Part shown: positions 43,864 through 52,322 of the stretch, in pieces | How positions within the stretch are numbered: the stretch's first letter is position 1 | Layout of the letters: every line of letters starts with the position of its first letter | Source of the DNA: Oscillospiraceae bacterium | Lineage (GTDB): Bacteria > Bacillota > Clostridia > Oscillospirales > Oscillospiraceae | Reading direction: 5' to 3' | Assembly: GCA_017434755.1 (NCBI GenBank) | Contig: JAFRER010000021.1 | Location: forward strand, 124,001-188,000 | Length of the DNA stretch: 64,000 nucleotides | Notes under the pieces: model-generated | The model's database searches: none | What the model saw: the letters and a program-made list of their open reading frames with translations, nothing else | What the model was told of the DNA's origin: nothing | Translations under genes and position numbers: made by a program

Positions 43864-45150
43864 TTAATCTGCCGTGCGCAGGATGATCGCGCGAACGTTC
43901 TGTCCTCCGCCGAATCCGCGAAGGAATGTCGTCTTCGGAACCTTTTTCACCTGATGATCTCCGGCTTCGCCGCGCATCTGCAGAACCGCCTCATAAACGT
44001 CAGCCATTCCCGAGGCTCCGAAGGCATGCCCGTACGAAGGTCTTCCACCGCTTGAGTTGATAGGCTTGTCCCCGTCGAAGGCCGTGCGTCCTTCAAGGAC
44101 GTATTTCCACCCCTCGCCTCTCGGCAGATATCCGACTTCTTCCGCGGCAAGGAGCCGCGAACCCAATATGAAGTCATTGACGAGAAGCAGGTCGATCTCC
44201 TCGGGCTTCACCCCAGTCATCTCATATACCTGACGCGTCGCCTCTGCAGTGGCCTGCTTTTCGAGTTGCGGAACAGCGAATTCGAGACAAGAGGCGCCGA
44301 TACCGAGGATCTCTATGGGCTTGGTCTTGAACATATGCGCCATCTCGGTCGGTGCGACTATTACAGCGGCCGCTCCGTCCGCAGCCGGGGCATTGCCAGT
44401 GACTCTGAGATACTGCGATATCTTCGGATTGTAAGGGGAACGCAGATACTCCATCGGATCATCAAAGCCCATTTCCTTCGCCTCCTCCTCAAACGGAGTG
44501 CGTAGTAGAGCGAGCGGATTCCGAACAGCAGCCCGGCGTCCGTCATAGGCCATTTTATTAAGAGTCTCATCGATTTCTTCGTCCGTCAGTCCGTAGGTTC
44601 TGACATAGAGATCCAGCCAGTTGTCCGAGCCGACATTCATGCCGCCGATCAGGGATCTGGCATACGCACGGTCTCCTATTTTGACCAGGTCTGGATAGAT
44701 ATCGTCCGTGGTGATCTTGCGTCGGAAACAGGCTGGTTTTGTGCCGTCGGGAAGGCCGGTCCCCATTTCCGCACCGCCGGAAAGCACGATGTCATACGTT
44801 CCGCTGGCGACCGCCATAACCGCCTGCTCCAAACCGACATAACCCGAACAGCACGCCTCCGAATGATGCACGGAGCCTCTGCCGCGCATTCCCATCCATT
44901 CGGCAACCTGCATGTTGGGTGTCACACAGTTATTGAAAAAGGCCGGGTTTGCCGAGCAGTGATAGAAATACTGGACGTCACGCGGTTCGATGCCCGCATC
45001 TTCCATTGCAGAAATCGCTGCGCAGCCGAACACCTCGCCTTCGGTCAGTCCCTCATGTTCCGGATCATCGTTGATGTCCATGAACGGAGTGGCACCGATA
45101 CCGAAAATCGAGACGCTGCGCGAAAATCTGCCGATCTTGCTGTGTGTCAT
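43864..45150 (-). CDS. Thiolase-like enzyme (module B, PhlC/SCP-x-like)
   Basis: 428 residues, paralogous to the module A enzyme along its whole length. Nucleophile C100 (SEACCSGY), IVLSGG, His in SYGHAFGASGMADVYEAVLQ, and C-terminal GFGGGQN lacking the second thiolase cysteine. AAAGGAG precedes the ATG. First gene of module B, transcribed away from the Nif11-like gene. Confidence 0.87.
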   Translation of the reverse strand: MTHSKIGRFSRSVSIFGIGATPFMDINDDPEHEGLTEGEVFGCAAISAMEDAGIEPRDVQYFYHCSANPAFFNNCVTPNMQVAEWMGMRGRGSVHHSEACCSGYVGLEQAVMAVASGTYDIVLSGGAEMGTGLPDGTKPACFRRKITTDDIYPDLVKIGDRAYARSLIGGMNVGSDNWLDLYVRTYGLTDEEIDETLNKMAYDGRRAAVRNPLALLRTPFEEEAKEMGFDDPMEYLRSPYNPKISQYLRVTGNAPAADGAAAVIVAPTEMAHMFKTKPIEILGIGASCLEFAVPQLEKQATAEATRQVYEMTGVKPEEIDLLLVNDFILGSRLLAAEEVGYLPRGEGWKYVLEGRTAFDGDKPINSSGGRPSYGHAFGASGMADVYEAVLQMRGEAGDHQVKKVPKTTFLRGFGGGQNVRAIILRTAD

Positions 45151-45194
45151 CTCGTTTTGCTCCTTTAATGAATTATAGAATCTCTGCTGTTTTT

Positions 45195-45223
45195 ATCATA
45201 CAAATATTTCTTTTCAGAGTCAA
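45195..45223 (-). promoter_or_regulatory. Promoter of the module B operon
   Basis: Minus strand: TTGACT (45218-45223), 17 bases, TATGAT (45195-45200). Confidence 0.82.
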
Positions 45224-45254
45224 CAGTTTTATGCATTTGGCACAATTTCCATTC

Positions 45255-45283
45255 TTGCCTCAAAGGTCGGACTATGATAGTAT
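45255..45283 (+). promoter_or_regulatory. Possible promoter of the Nif11-like gene
   Basis: TTGCCT (45255-45260), 17 bases, TAGTAT (45278-45283); the following TATAAAATATAAT offers other -10 registers. Confidence 0.45.
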
Positions 45284-45320
45284 AAAATATAATACAGATT
45301 ATTCTGTCGAAGGTGTGAAA

Positions 45321-45659
45321 ATGATTGAAAACATAGAGAAATTCTACAAACTTCTTTCCGAAGACGAATCGGTTGCGAAGCGTCTCCAGGATGCCCAGAA
45401 CGCCTATCCCGGCAGCTGGGAGATCCGCGAACCTTTCATCCGTGAGACCATGCTCCCGCTTGCGGAGGAACTGGGTCTCGGTTTCACCATAGAGGAGCTC
45501 CGCAAATACGAGACCCGCATGAAAGTGATGAGCAGCCGCGATGTGGAGGATGAGTCCGATGACGTGCCGGATCCGCTGATCTACCAGCTCCTCGACCGTG
45601 GCTGGGAAACAGCCTCTTCCGTATACGAGGAAGCAGAGGACAGTTTTCGTAATAAATGA
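45321..45659 (+). CDS. Nif11-like domain small protein
   Basis: 112 residues from ATG 45321 (AAGGTG 6 bases upstream). Residues 1-62 resemble a Nif11 domain: IEKFYKLLSEDESVAKRLQDA followed after a spacer by LAEELGLGFTIEELRKYE. The tail is acidic (SSRDVEDESDDVPDP) with no cysteine and no double-glycine cleavage site, so a peptide natural product precursor is not supported. It lies 58 bases upstream of the TIM-barrel isomerase and probably shares its transcript. The upstream in-frame ATG at 45144 would run through the promoter region. Confidence 0.7.
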   Translation: MIENIEKFYKLLSEDESVAKRLQDAQNAYPGSWEIREPFIRETMLPLAEELGLGFTIEELRKYETRMKVMSSRDVEDESDDVPDPLIYQLLDRGWETASSVYEEAEDSFRNK

Positions 45660-45717
45660 AGCAAGGGGCTCCGCCCTGTCTTCATCAATAATTGATAATT
45701 GAAACGGAGGAAAACAT

Positions 45718-46599
45718 ATGGCAACAAAAGCGTACGCGCAGGTATATTCCCTGATCCGTCAGGACAGGACGCCTCAGCTTCTGTATGATGCACTGGCAAA
45801 GTTTTCAAAGATGGGCTATGACGGCATCGAAGGCATCGGCGCCAATACTGCCGGTCTCTCCATGCCCGACTTCAAGAAATATCTCGCCGATTTGAATCTG
45901 GATATGTGTAGTGTGATGAACCTGAGCACCGATGAGGAACTTGCCTACGGCGCATTCATGGGCGCCAGATACGACGTTGCCGGCTTCCGGCCGAAAAGCC
46001 TCAGCCGGGACGACATTCTCCGTGCCTGCGACGAGGTCAACGAGTTCTCCAGAAAGGTCAAGGCAGCGGGAATGATGAACCTGATCCACAACCACGCTCA
46101 TGAGTTCGGTCAGGTGGAGGGAGAACCGGAGGGCGTCACCCCCTATGACCTGATCCTGCAGAACACCGATCCGGATCTCGTCGGCATGGAGATCGACGTC
46201 GGCTGGGTGCAGTTTGCCGGAGCAAACCCCGTCGATATCATTAAAAAGTATCCCGGCCGCTTCCGTATCATCCATGTCAAGGAATGCAACAGGATCGCCA
46301 AGGATGCGGAGGAACGGGAGCACTTCCCGAAGAAGGTCCTTGATATGGGGCCCCCGAAGTTCATCAACGGAGCGCCGAAGTTCTCGCCGATACAGGAGAA
46401 GATGATGTACGAAGCGAGGAACTTCAATGTTGAACTTGGCAACGGACTGATCGACTGGCCGGCACTCGCCGCTGCGGCAAAGGGACAGGGATTCCCCGTA
46501 TACTTCGTCAGTGAGCGCGAGTATTATCACTGCTATGGAGCGGACGGCAACGAGGATATCTGTGCACAGAAGGACTGCGACTTCATTCACAGTCTGTAA
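45718..46599 (+). CDS. Xylose-isomerase-like TIM-barrel protein (sugar isomerase/epimerase)
   Basis: 293 residues. AP-endonuclease-2 type barrel with likely metal ligands in NLIHNHAHEFG, GMEIDVGWVQFAG, IIHVKECN and the C-terminal SEREYY. Related enzymes epimerise or dehydrate keto-sugars and inososes. Given the locus it might process the keto-anhydro-sugar expected from C-glycoside cleavage, which is inference. CGGAGG precedes the ATG. It is only distantly similar to the deglycosidase alpha subunit and has no DUF6379 partner beside it. Confidence 0.8.
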   Translation: MATKAYAQVYSLIRQDRTPQLLYDALAKFSKMGYDGIEGIGANTAGLSMPDFKKYLADLNLDMCSVMNLSTDEELAYGAFMGARYDVAGFRPKSLSRDDILRACDEVNEFSRKVKAAGMMNLIHNHAHEFGQVEGEPEGVTPYDLILQNTDPDLVGMEIDVGWVQFAGANPVDIIKKYPGRFRIIHVKECNRIAKDAEEREHFPKKVLDMGPPKFINGAPKFSPIQEKMMYEARNFNVELGNGLIDWPALAAAAKGQGFPVYFVSEREYYHCYGADGNEDICAQKDCDFIHSL

Positions 46600-46612
46600 A
46601 TCCCTAAAACAG

Positions 46613-46650
46613 AAAAGGACCGGGAAGGTTTCCCCTTCCCGGTCCTTTTT
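46613..46650. terminator. Bidirectional terminator
   Basis: AAAAGGACCGGGAAGG (46613-46628), loop TTTCC, CCTTCCCGGTCCTTTT (46634-46649). Convergent with the transglutaminase gene. Confidence 0.95.
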
Positions 46651-46661
46651 GCGCTTGTCAT

Positions 46662-48176
46662 TTACGGTTCCTGTCCGGTCTCCTCCGGTTTCGTGTCCGC
46701 CGTATAACCCTCTATGCCTGCAGCAGCCGCCTGTTCCACCGTCCGGATATAGCTCCAGAAGGAAGCAGTCTCATATGTCATCTTGAACATATTGACGTTG
46801 TACTCTCCTCTTGCCCTGTAATAGAGTCCTTCCTGCTCCGCGTCGAAAACATACATGACACCATCTATCTCGATTTCGACCCAGCCGTGCGCCTGATAGG
46901 TATGGGAGATGAATCCGCTGATCGCCTTCGCATCATATCCGAGACCTCTCGCCAGCGCCCACATCTGGGCTGCAAAGGAATAGCAGTTTCCCCTGCCCTT
47001 GCTGAAAAGCTTCAGCGCCTCCTCGATCTCCCAGCCGGTCTCCCCGACCCTGTAATAGTTGCCTTTCAGATACAGGTTGTTGTCCCGCACATATTTGTAT
47101 GCCTCATACAGCATGCTTTCCCTTGACATGGACTGGTTCTTGATGAGCAGAGCCAGCTTGTCGGCGACATATTTATCGAGTTCGGCGTTCCCGCTCGTAA
47201 ATCTTCCGTCCTCACCGAACTGCAGCGTTCCCACAGAGCTGTTGCGGATGAAGAATCCGTCATCGTCTATATAATAGAGCCAGCCTTCCACGTTCAGGAA
47301 TCCCGGAGACAGACGTTCCCCGGCCTTTGCCCAGACAGTGCACGGCTGTCCGACAAAGCTCACCGCCCTGTAGCAGTCCAGATTCACGGAAACATCCGGA
47401 TAGTAAGACTCCCCGATCGAAGATGCCACACTGTCCCCGCCGAGCAGTTCATACAGCAGCATGGCCCCCTCTCCTCTTGTGAGAGTCCCTTCCTTTTCCG
47501 ACAGCAGCTGCTCCAGCTTTTTGCCGTTGAATATCTGTGAGAGCATGAAGTCGAGCTCCTCGACGCTTATGGCTTCATCCGGCCTGAAGCGCTCTCCCTC
47601 GAGCTCCATAAAGCCGCCCGAGACCAGAGATGTAGCTCCTTTGTAGCACAGTGCATTTTCTCTTATATCACTGATATAGGGTGTGCCTTTCGGAGGATCT
47701 GCAAGCAGGTTGTAAACCGCTCTGGCCATGTCGCTTCTGGTCAGGATGTGATCTGGATAGAACAGTCCGTCCTTTTCGGCGGGAAAGAAGCCCGCCGGCA
47801 CACTCTTCAGCTCCGGTCCGACGACCGCGGTATATTCCGCGTCGGAGAACACAGGCTCTTCCGAAACGTCGCAGTATTCTCCCTCGCTGTCCACCCAGCC
47901 GAGGAACCTGCCTTCAGACGGCGTTACATCCGCCCGGAGATATCTGCCCTCCGCCACCTTTTCGGAGTAGTAGAGCTTTCCCTCATACAGGAATGTGACC
48001 GTATACTCGTTCGGGATATCATAGCTTTCCGCAGGCTCCGCCGCGGCTGCTTCGGCCGCCTTCTCAATCGGCGTCGCCTCATTGCCGCCCGCAAACGGCT
48101 TTATCTCCGCAAAAAAGAAAAAGACCGCTGCAGCAAACGCCAAAACAATTAGTATGATTATCTTGAGTGTTTTCAT
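46662..48176 (-). CDS. Membrane-anchored SLH-like/transglutaminase-domain protein
   Basis: 504 residues. An N-terminal helix (5-25) serves as signal anchor. A repeat-like beta domain (about 55-115) precedes three S-layer-homology-like segments (FYPDHILTRSDMARAVYNLL, FRPDEAISVEELDFML, TLTRGEGAMLLYELLG; about 138-250). The C-terminal transglutaminase-like domain has the triad C398 (GRGNCYSFAAQ), H430 (YQAHGWVEIE) and D445 (YVFDAE). Possible roles are peptide cross-linking or proteolysis at the cell wall. No clear ribosome binding site precedes the ATG. Confidence 0.83.
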   Translation of the reverse strand: MKTLKIIILIVLAFAAAVFFFFAEIKPFAGGNEATPIEKAAEAAAAEPAESYDIPNEYTVTFLYEGKLYYSEKVAEGRYLRADVTPSEGRFLGWVDSEGEYCDVSEEPVFSDAEYTAVVGPELKSVPAGFFPAEKDGLFYPDHILTRSDMARAVYNLLADPPKGTPYISDIRENALCYKGATSLVSGGFMELEGERFRPDEAISVEELDFMLSQIFNGKKLEQLLSEKEGTLTRGEGAMLLYELLGGDSVASSIGESYYPDVSVNLDCYRAVSFVGQPCTVWAKAGERLSPGFLNVEGWLYYIDDDGFFIRNSSVGTLQFGEDGRFTSGNAELDKYVADKLALLIKNQSMSRESMLYEAYKYVRDNNLYLKGNYYRVGETGWEIEEALKLFSKGRGNCYSFAAQMWALARGLGYDAKAISGFISHTYQAHGWVEIEIDGVMYVFDAEQEGLYYRARGEYNVNMFKMTYETASFWSYIRTVEQAAAAGIEGYTADTKPEETGQEP

Positions 48177-48364
48177 CTGTTGACCCGGTTCGTATCATTG
48201 CATGCGCAATGCCACAGCACCGTCCGCATGCGGATTATCCTTGCTGAAAAAACGATGATCAGCGAGCCGCACGGCTTTAAAGTCCGTTTAAAGCCGGCAG
48301 GCTAACATGGTGATTATAGCAAAGGCTGCTGAACTTTACAACAAAGAATATGCCGCCCCGGCCG

Positions 48365-48393
48365 TTGATTATTTGCTGTCTTTGCTTTATAAT
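48365..48393 (+). promoter_or_regulatory. Promoter of the VTC-DUF4956-CotH-MBL operon
   Basis: TTGATT (48365-48370), 17 bases, TATAAT (48388-48393), 42 bases upstream of the first start codon. Confidence 0.85.
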
Positions 48394-48435
48394 ATTATAG
48401 TTAAGCTTATCGATGCGGAAAGGAGTGTGAATGTC

Positions 48436-49143
48436 ATGGCTGATGTGCTGGACGTCCTGAGGACGGAACGGAAATACCCGCTGTCCGCCTATCAGGCGGA
48501 GGTCCTGCGTATGAGGCTTTCATCCATACTCACTCCCGACTCCTACAGCCGCGGTCGTGACGGATACCTCGTCCGCTCGCTTTATTTCGACTCGTTCAAC
48601 AACAGTGACTTTTTTGAGAAGCAGGCGGGCATCGAATACAGGAAAAAAATAAGGCTCCGATGCTACGGCGACGGCGGCATCGTGAAGCTTGAGACCAAGC
48701 AGAAGCAGGGCAACCTGCAGCGCAAGCTCAGTCTCAGCGTGACACGGACCGAGGCAGAGGCTCTGATAAACGCCGATTATGATTTCCTCCTTGAGCGGGC
48801 GGATCCGCTGGCAAAAAAGTTTTACGCCGAGATGGCCTCAAAGCTGTATATGCCGAGATGCGTCGTCGACTATAAGCGCTTCGCCTTCGTGGTCCCGGCT
48901 AACGACATCCGCATCACATTTGACAGCTGTCTCTCCGGGAGCGAATCGAACTTCAACATCTTCGACCGGGACCTGCAGCTGTTTCCCGTTCCGCCTCTCG
49001 GCGGGACCACCCTTGAGGTGAAATACAACGGTTTTCTTCTCAGCTATGTTAAAGACGCTCTTTCCCTGGACGGGCAGCCCGAATGTGCCAGCAGCAAATA
49101 CTGCGCCGTCAGAACATATTCACTCGGAGGATTAAGCTTATGA
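48436..49143 (+). CDS. VTC-domain (polyphosphate polymerase-like) protein
   Basis: 235 residues from ATG 48436 (AAAGGAG 10 bases upstream). VTC fold: RTERKYPLS at the start, RSLYFDSFNNSDF, YRKKIRLRCYGDGGIVKLETKQK (basic tunnel strands), VVDYKRFAFV, RITFDSCL and TTLEVKYNGFL. Eukaryotic Vtc4 makes polyphosphate from ATP; bacterial members are unproven but keep the Arg/Lys/Glu tunnel residues seen here. It overlaps the DUF4956 gene by 4 bases. Confidence 0.87.
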   Translation: MADVLDVLRTERKYPLSAYQAEVLRMRLSSILTPDSYSRGRDGYLVRSLYFDSFNNSDFFEKQAGIEYRKKIRLRCYGDGGIVKLETKQKQGNLQRKLSLSVTRTEAEALINADYDFLLERADPLAKKFYAEMASKLYMPRCVVDYKRFAFVVPANDIRITFDSCLSGSESNFNIFDRDLQLFPVPPLGGTTLEVKYNGFLLSYVKDALSLDGQPECASSKYCAVRTYSLGGLSL

Positions 49144-49817
49144 ACGATCTGCTCTACTATGTCACCAACCACTCCGGAAGCCTCAGCCTGTCGGAGATCC
49201 TGTTCAACCTGATCGCAGGCGTGGCTGTCGGCGGGATTATTTTTCTTTCCTACCGTCTCTCTCATTCGGGAGCGGTATACAGTCCGAAATTCAACGCCTC
49301 CCTCTGGATGCTCACGGTGGTCACCTCCATGGTGATGTGCGTCATCGGCAACAATGTGGCGCTGTCGCTCGGTATGGTCGGCGCTCTGTCGATCGTCCGC
49401 TTCCGCACCGCCATCAAGGATGCGCGCGACACGGCCTATATCTTCTGGTGCGTTGCAGCGGGCATATGCTGCGGCATATCCGACTTCACGATCGCCGTTG
49501 CAGGAAGCGCCGTGCTTTTCCTGCTCATGCTCGCCGTAGGCAACAACAAGGCAAACAGCCGCTATCTGCTGATTATACGCGGCGCTTATCCGGACGAAGT
49601 CTCCGCCAAGGTTGAGGCATATGTAAGCAAGCTCTTCCATGACGGCGTCAGACTGTGCGTCAAGAACCATTCTCTCGGCTGCATCGAGTATATCTATGAA
49701 CTCAGCACGAAGCAGGCGGAACTTTTCAAGAGCGAAAACGGAGACGATAAGATCTTCGCGTTTCCGGGAACGGAGAGCGTGAATCTCGTCGGCCAGAACG
49801 ATGAGATAGTCGGCTGA
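49140..49817 (+). CDS. DUF4956 membrane protein
   Basis: 225 residues from ATG 49140, overlapping the VTC stop (ATGA) with GGAGG 9 bases upstream. Four hydrophobic segments in the first 140 residues, with the family block GMVGALSIVRFRTAIKDARDTAYIFWC; a soluble alpha/beta domain (YLLIIRGAYPDEVSAKVEAYV) follows. DUF4956 genes commonly pair with VTC genes; the function is unknown. Confidence 0.88.
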   Translation: MNDLLYYVTNHSGSLSLSEILFNLIAGVAVGGIIFLSYRLSHSGAVYSPKFNASLWMLTVVTSMVMCVIGNNVALSLGMVGALSIVRFRTAIKDARDTAYIFWCVAAGICCGISDFTIAVAGSAVLFLLMLAVGNNKANSRYLLIIRGAYPDEVSAKVEAYVSKLFHDGVRLCVKNHSLGCIEYIYELSTKQAELFKSENGDDKIFAFPGTESVNLVGQNDEIVG

Positions 49818-49858
49818 CCGCAAAGCCCGACGTAAAAAACTAAGGAAGGGGGCCGCAT

Positions 49859-51418
49859 ATGAAAAAAACCATACTGATCATCTGTTCGCTGCTGCTTGCG
49901 GCTTTCCTTCTGATGCTGCTTTTCGGGAAAGCCAAGCTCGAGATCCTCGCGGACAAGAACGGCAGCCGCGTGTGGCAGCACAGCGCCGCAGCGGCAGAAA
50001 GCTCCGCAGGTCCCGACTTGATCCCTTCCGACGGCATGGTGGATGCGGCATTCGAGTCGCATCTCCCGCTTCTTGTGATCGACACAGACGGGGCCGTGAT
50101 AACCGACGTCAGACGCACGGACGAGGACAGCGAGTCCTCTCACTACGGAGACAATGTGAACCCATACTCTGCAATGACACTGAGCGTGTTCGACAGCGGC
50201 AGCGTCAACTCTCTTTCGGATAATCCCTCCTCCGTCCTTGAGGGAAAGATCAAGATACGCGGCGGCATTTCAGACGGCAAGCTGCAGTACCGGATGAAGT
50301 TCCTCGATGCGTACGGTGACGATGTGAAGGTGCCGCTTCTCGGCATGCATCAGGGCGATGTCTGGATCCTCAACGGGATGGACAAGGACGAAACGGATCT
50401 TCGAAGCTATATAGCATACAATCTCGCGGGAGAACTGAATGTCTCCAGCCCCGACGTGCGCTACTGCGAGGTACTGCTGAAAGAGAGTGACGGATACCGC
50501 TATCTCGGCCTCTATCTGCTGACCGAACCTGTGGAACGCGGTGAGGGCAGGGTGGTCCTCAAGGGAAAGCGCAATCTTGTTGGTGCCTATTCCTACATAG
50601 TCAAGCGCGGCAAGGTTGATTCCGACAGCGTGGTGCTCTCCACATGGGCCTCCGAAAACGCAGGGATATCCGGCTTTATGGGTGATACCTCATCTGGCGA
50701 CAGCGTTTTGTCCCTCATATACCCGAAAAACGAAAAAGTGACAACGGACGCCATAAACTACATCACTTCAGATCTGAGCAGCATCGAACAGCTGCTCGCC
50801 TCGGACCGGATCGGCGTTTACGTCTCGTTTTCCCGTGTCCTGGATACGGAATCGTTCATCGATTACTTTATCCTCAATGAATACCTCATGAACCGAGGAG
50901 CGGGCACCACATCCACATACATGTACAGAGACATCGGCGGCAAGCTTATCATGGGTCCCGTCTGGGGATTCAACGGCGCCGCCTCACACAGTTCGGATAT
51001 CAGCACCTTTCTCATGGAAGACGCTCCCTTATACAGTGATCTTTTCAAAAACGGCACCTTTGACCGGCTGCTGCTGAAGAGATATGCCGCTCTCCGCTCC
51101 GGACTGCTCTCCGATGAAAACATCTCCTGTCTTATATCGGAGACTCGTAAGTACCTCGGAAACGCTCTGCTGCGTGATATGAGTCTGCGCGGCATCGGCA
51201 AAGAGGAATCCGCCTCCGAAACGGACTTTCTGACAGATGCTCTGACACAGCGCGGCCTCTGGCTCGACGGGAATATAGACTCTCTGGCGGATCATTCCGT
51301 GACCACGTATAAATACGCAATACTCTCGGCAGCCTCCATCATCCTCGTAGTCGCTTTTTTCACGGCGGCTACTGCTCTGTATAAAAAACGGAATGTCTCT
51401 GGAAAGGGGGATGTATGA
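49859..51418 (+). CDS. CotH-like protein with a degenerate kinase motif
   Basis: 519 residues. Transmembrane helices at both ends (about 4-22 and 488-508). CotH fold blocks are present (KIRGGISDGKLQYRMKFLDAYGD, GYRYLGLYLLTEPVERGEG, FIDYFILNEYLMNRGAG). Where CotH kinases have W-D-F/Y-D, this protein reads W369-G370-F371-N372, confirmed in the codons GGA and AAC, so both metal-binding Asp residues are missing. It is therefore a likely pseudokinase. It starts 41 bases after DUF4956 and overlaps the next gene by 4 bases. Confidence 0.85.
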   Translation: MKKTILIICSLLLAAFLLMLLFGKAKLEILADKNGSRVWQHSAAAAESSAGPDLIPSDGMVDAAFESHLPLLVIDTDGAVITDVRRTDEDSESSHYGDNVNPYSAMTLSVFDSGSVNSLSDNPSSVLEGKIKIRGGISDGKLQYRMKFLDAYGDDVKVPLLGMHQGDVWILNGMDKDETDLRSYIAYNLAGELNVSSPDVRYCEVLLKESDGYRYLGLYLLTEPVERGEGRVVLKGKRNLVGAYSYIVKRGKVDSDSVVLSTWASENAGISGFMGDTSSGDSVLSLIYPKNEKVTTDAINYITSDLSSIEQLLASDRIGVYVSFSRVLDTESFIDYFILNEYLMNRGAGTTSTYMYRDIGGKLIMGPVWGFNGAASHSSDISTFLMEDAPLYSDLFKNGTFDRLLLKRYAALRSGLLSDENISCLISETRKYLGNALLRDMSLRGIGKEESASETDFLTDALTQRGLWLDGNIDSLADHSVTTYKYAILSAASIILVVAFFTAATALYKKRNVSGKGDV

Positions 51419-52263
51419 AAAAACTGATCAAAAAGATCGGCATCTCCCGCTTCACGGGCATCGCCGGACTCGCCGTTCTGGTCGTCGTCTTTCTTGTCTC
51501 ACTTCTGTTCCAGAACAGGAAACTTGAGATCGGTCCCGCCGAAATACTGTTTGTCGGAACCGGGAACGATGCCGACTGCTGTATCATGATAAGCAACGGA
51601 GCCTGCCTTGTAATAGACGCAGGTGAGGAATCCGACGGGCCTCACATAGCCGGGCTGCTGAAAGAGCATGGTGTGGAGACCATCAACTGCCTCATCCTCT
51701 CCCATCCCGACGCCGACCATATTGGCGGAGCCGCACTTCTCGCAGATAACTTCAAGATCGAAACGGCGATCATGCCGTATTACGGGAAATACAGGATAAA
51801 CTACACCAATCTGCTTAAAAAACTCACGGATGCCGGGGCGGAACAGGTTTTCCCCGCAAAGGAGAGCAGTCTGAGCGTGGGCGATCTGATTCTCACTGTC
51901 TATCCGCCGGAAAACACCTATTATGAGCAGGACAATGACTACTCTCTGGCAGTGCTCGTCAATCACGGGAGCGTGAATATGTTCTTCCCGGGCGATGCGG
52001 AAAAGGTCAGGCTGAAGGAGCTGGGCTCCGTGTCTCTGCCGGAGATCGATCTTCTCAAGGTCCCCCATCACGGCAGAAGCAGTTCCGCCGCCTCAGATTT
52101 CATTCAGCGGATAGCCGCGCCGATCGCAATCGTAAATGCCTCGTCGGCCGAATCGAAGATCCAGAAGGCGCTGGAGAAGACCGGGGCATCTGTCTATTAC
52201 ACAGTCGGCAGCGATCACTTTTTCAAAAGCGACGGTGAAACCCTGACTTACACAGGTCAGTGA
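51415..52263 (+). CDS. ComEC/Rec2-like metallo-beta-lactamase-fold protein
   Basis: 282 residues. One transmembrane helix (about 15-32) then an extracellular metallo-beta-lactamase domain with S96-HPDADHIGG (H97, D99, D101, H102), a later FPGDAE and KVPHHGRSS. It resembles the C-terminal hydrolase domain of ComEC, which degrades DNA strands, but has no competence channel. In this operon a nuclease or phosphodiesterase on a surface polymer is possible. Confidence 0.85.
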   Translation: MKKLIKKIGISRFTGIAGLAVLVVVFLVSLLFQNRKLEIGPAEILFVGTGNDADCCIMISNGACLVIDAGEESDGPHIAGLLKEHGVETINCLILSHPDADHIGGAALLADNFKIETAIMPYYGKYRINYTNLLKKLTDAGAEQVFPAKESSLSVGDLILTVYPPENTYYEQDNDYSLAVLVNHGSVNMFFPGDAEKVRLKELGSVSLPEIDLLKVPHHGRSSSAASDFIQRIAAPIAIVNASSAESKIQKALEKTGASVYYTVGSDHFFKSDGETLTYTGQ

Positions 52264-52285
52264 CATATCTGGAATAATATGAAAA

Positions 52286-52322
52286 AGAGCGCGGGGTCTT
52301 ATCCCTGCGCTCTGTATTTTTT
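52286..52322. terminator. Terminator between convergent operons
   Basis: AGAGCGC-GGGG and CCCT-GCGCTCT hairpin (52286-52313) followed by GTA and T6 on the plus strand; it overlaps the end of the radical SAM gene. Confidence 0.8.

Noticed and set aside
45321-45659. A ribosomal-peptide precursor reading of the Nif11-like protein
   Set aside because: There is no Gly-Gly or similar cleavage site, no Cys/Ser/Thr-rich core and no lanthipeptide or other tailoring enzyme beside it; the radical SAM gene is 6.6 kb away on the other strand.
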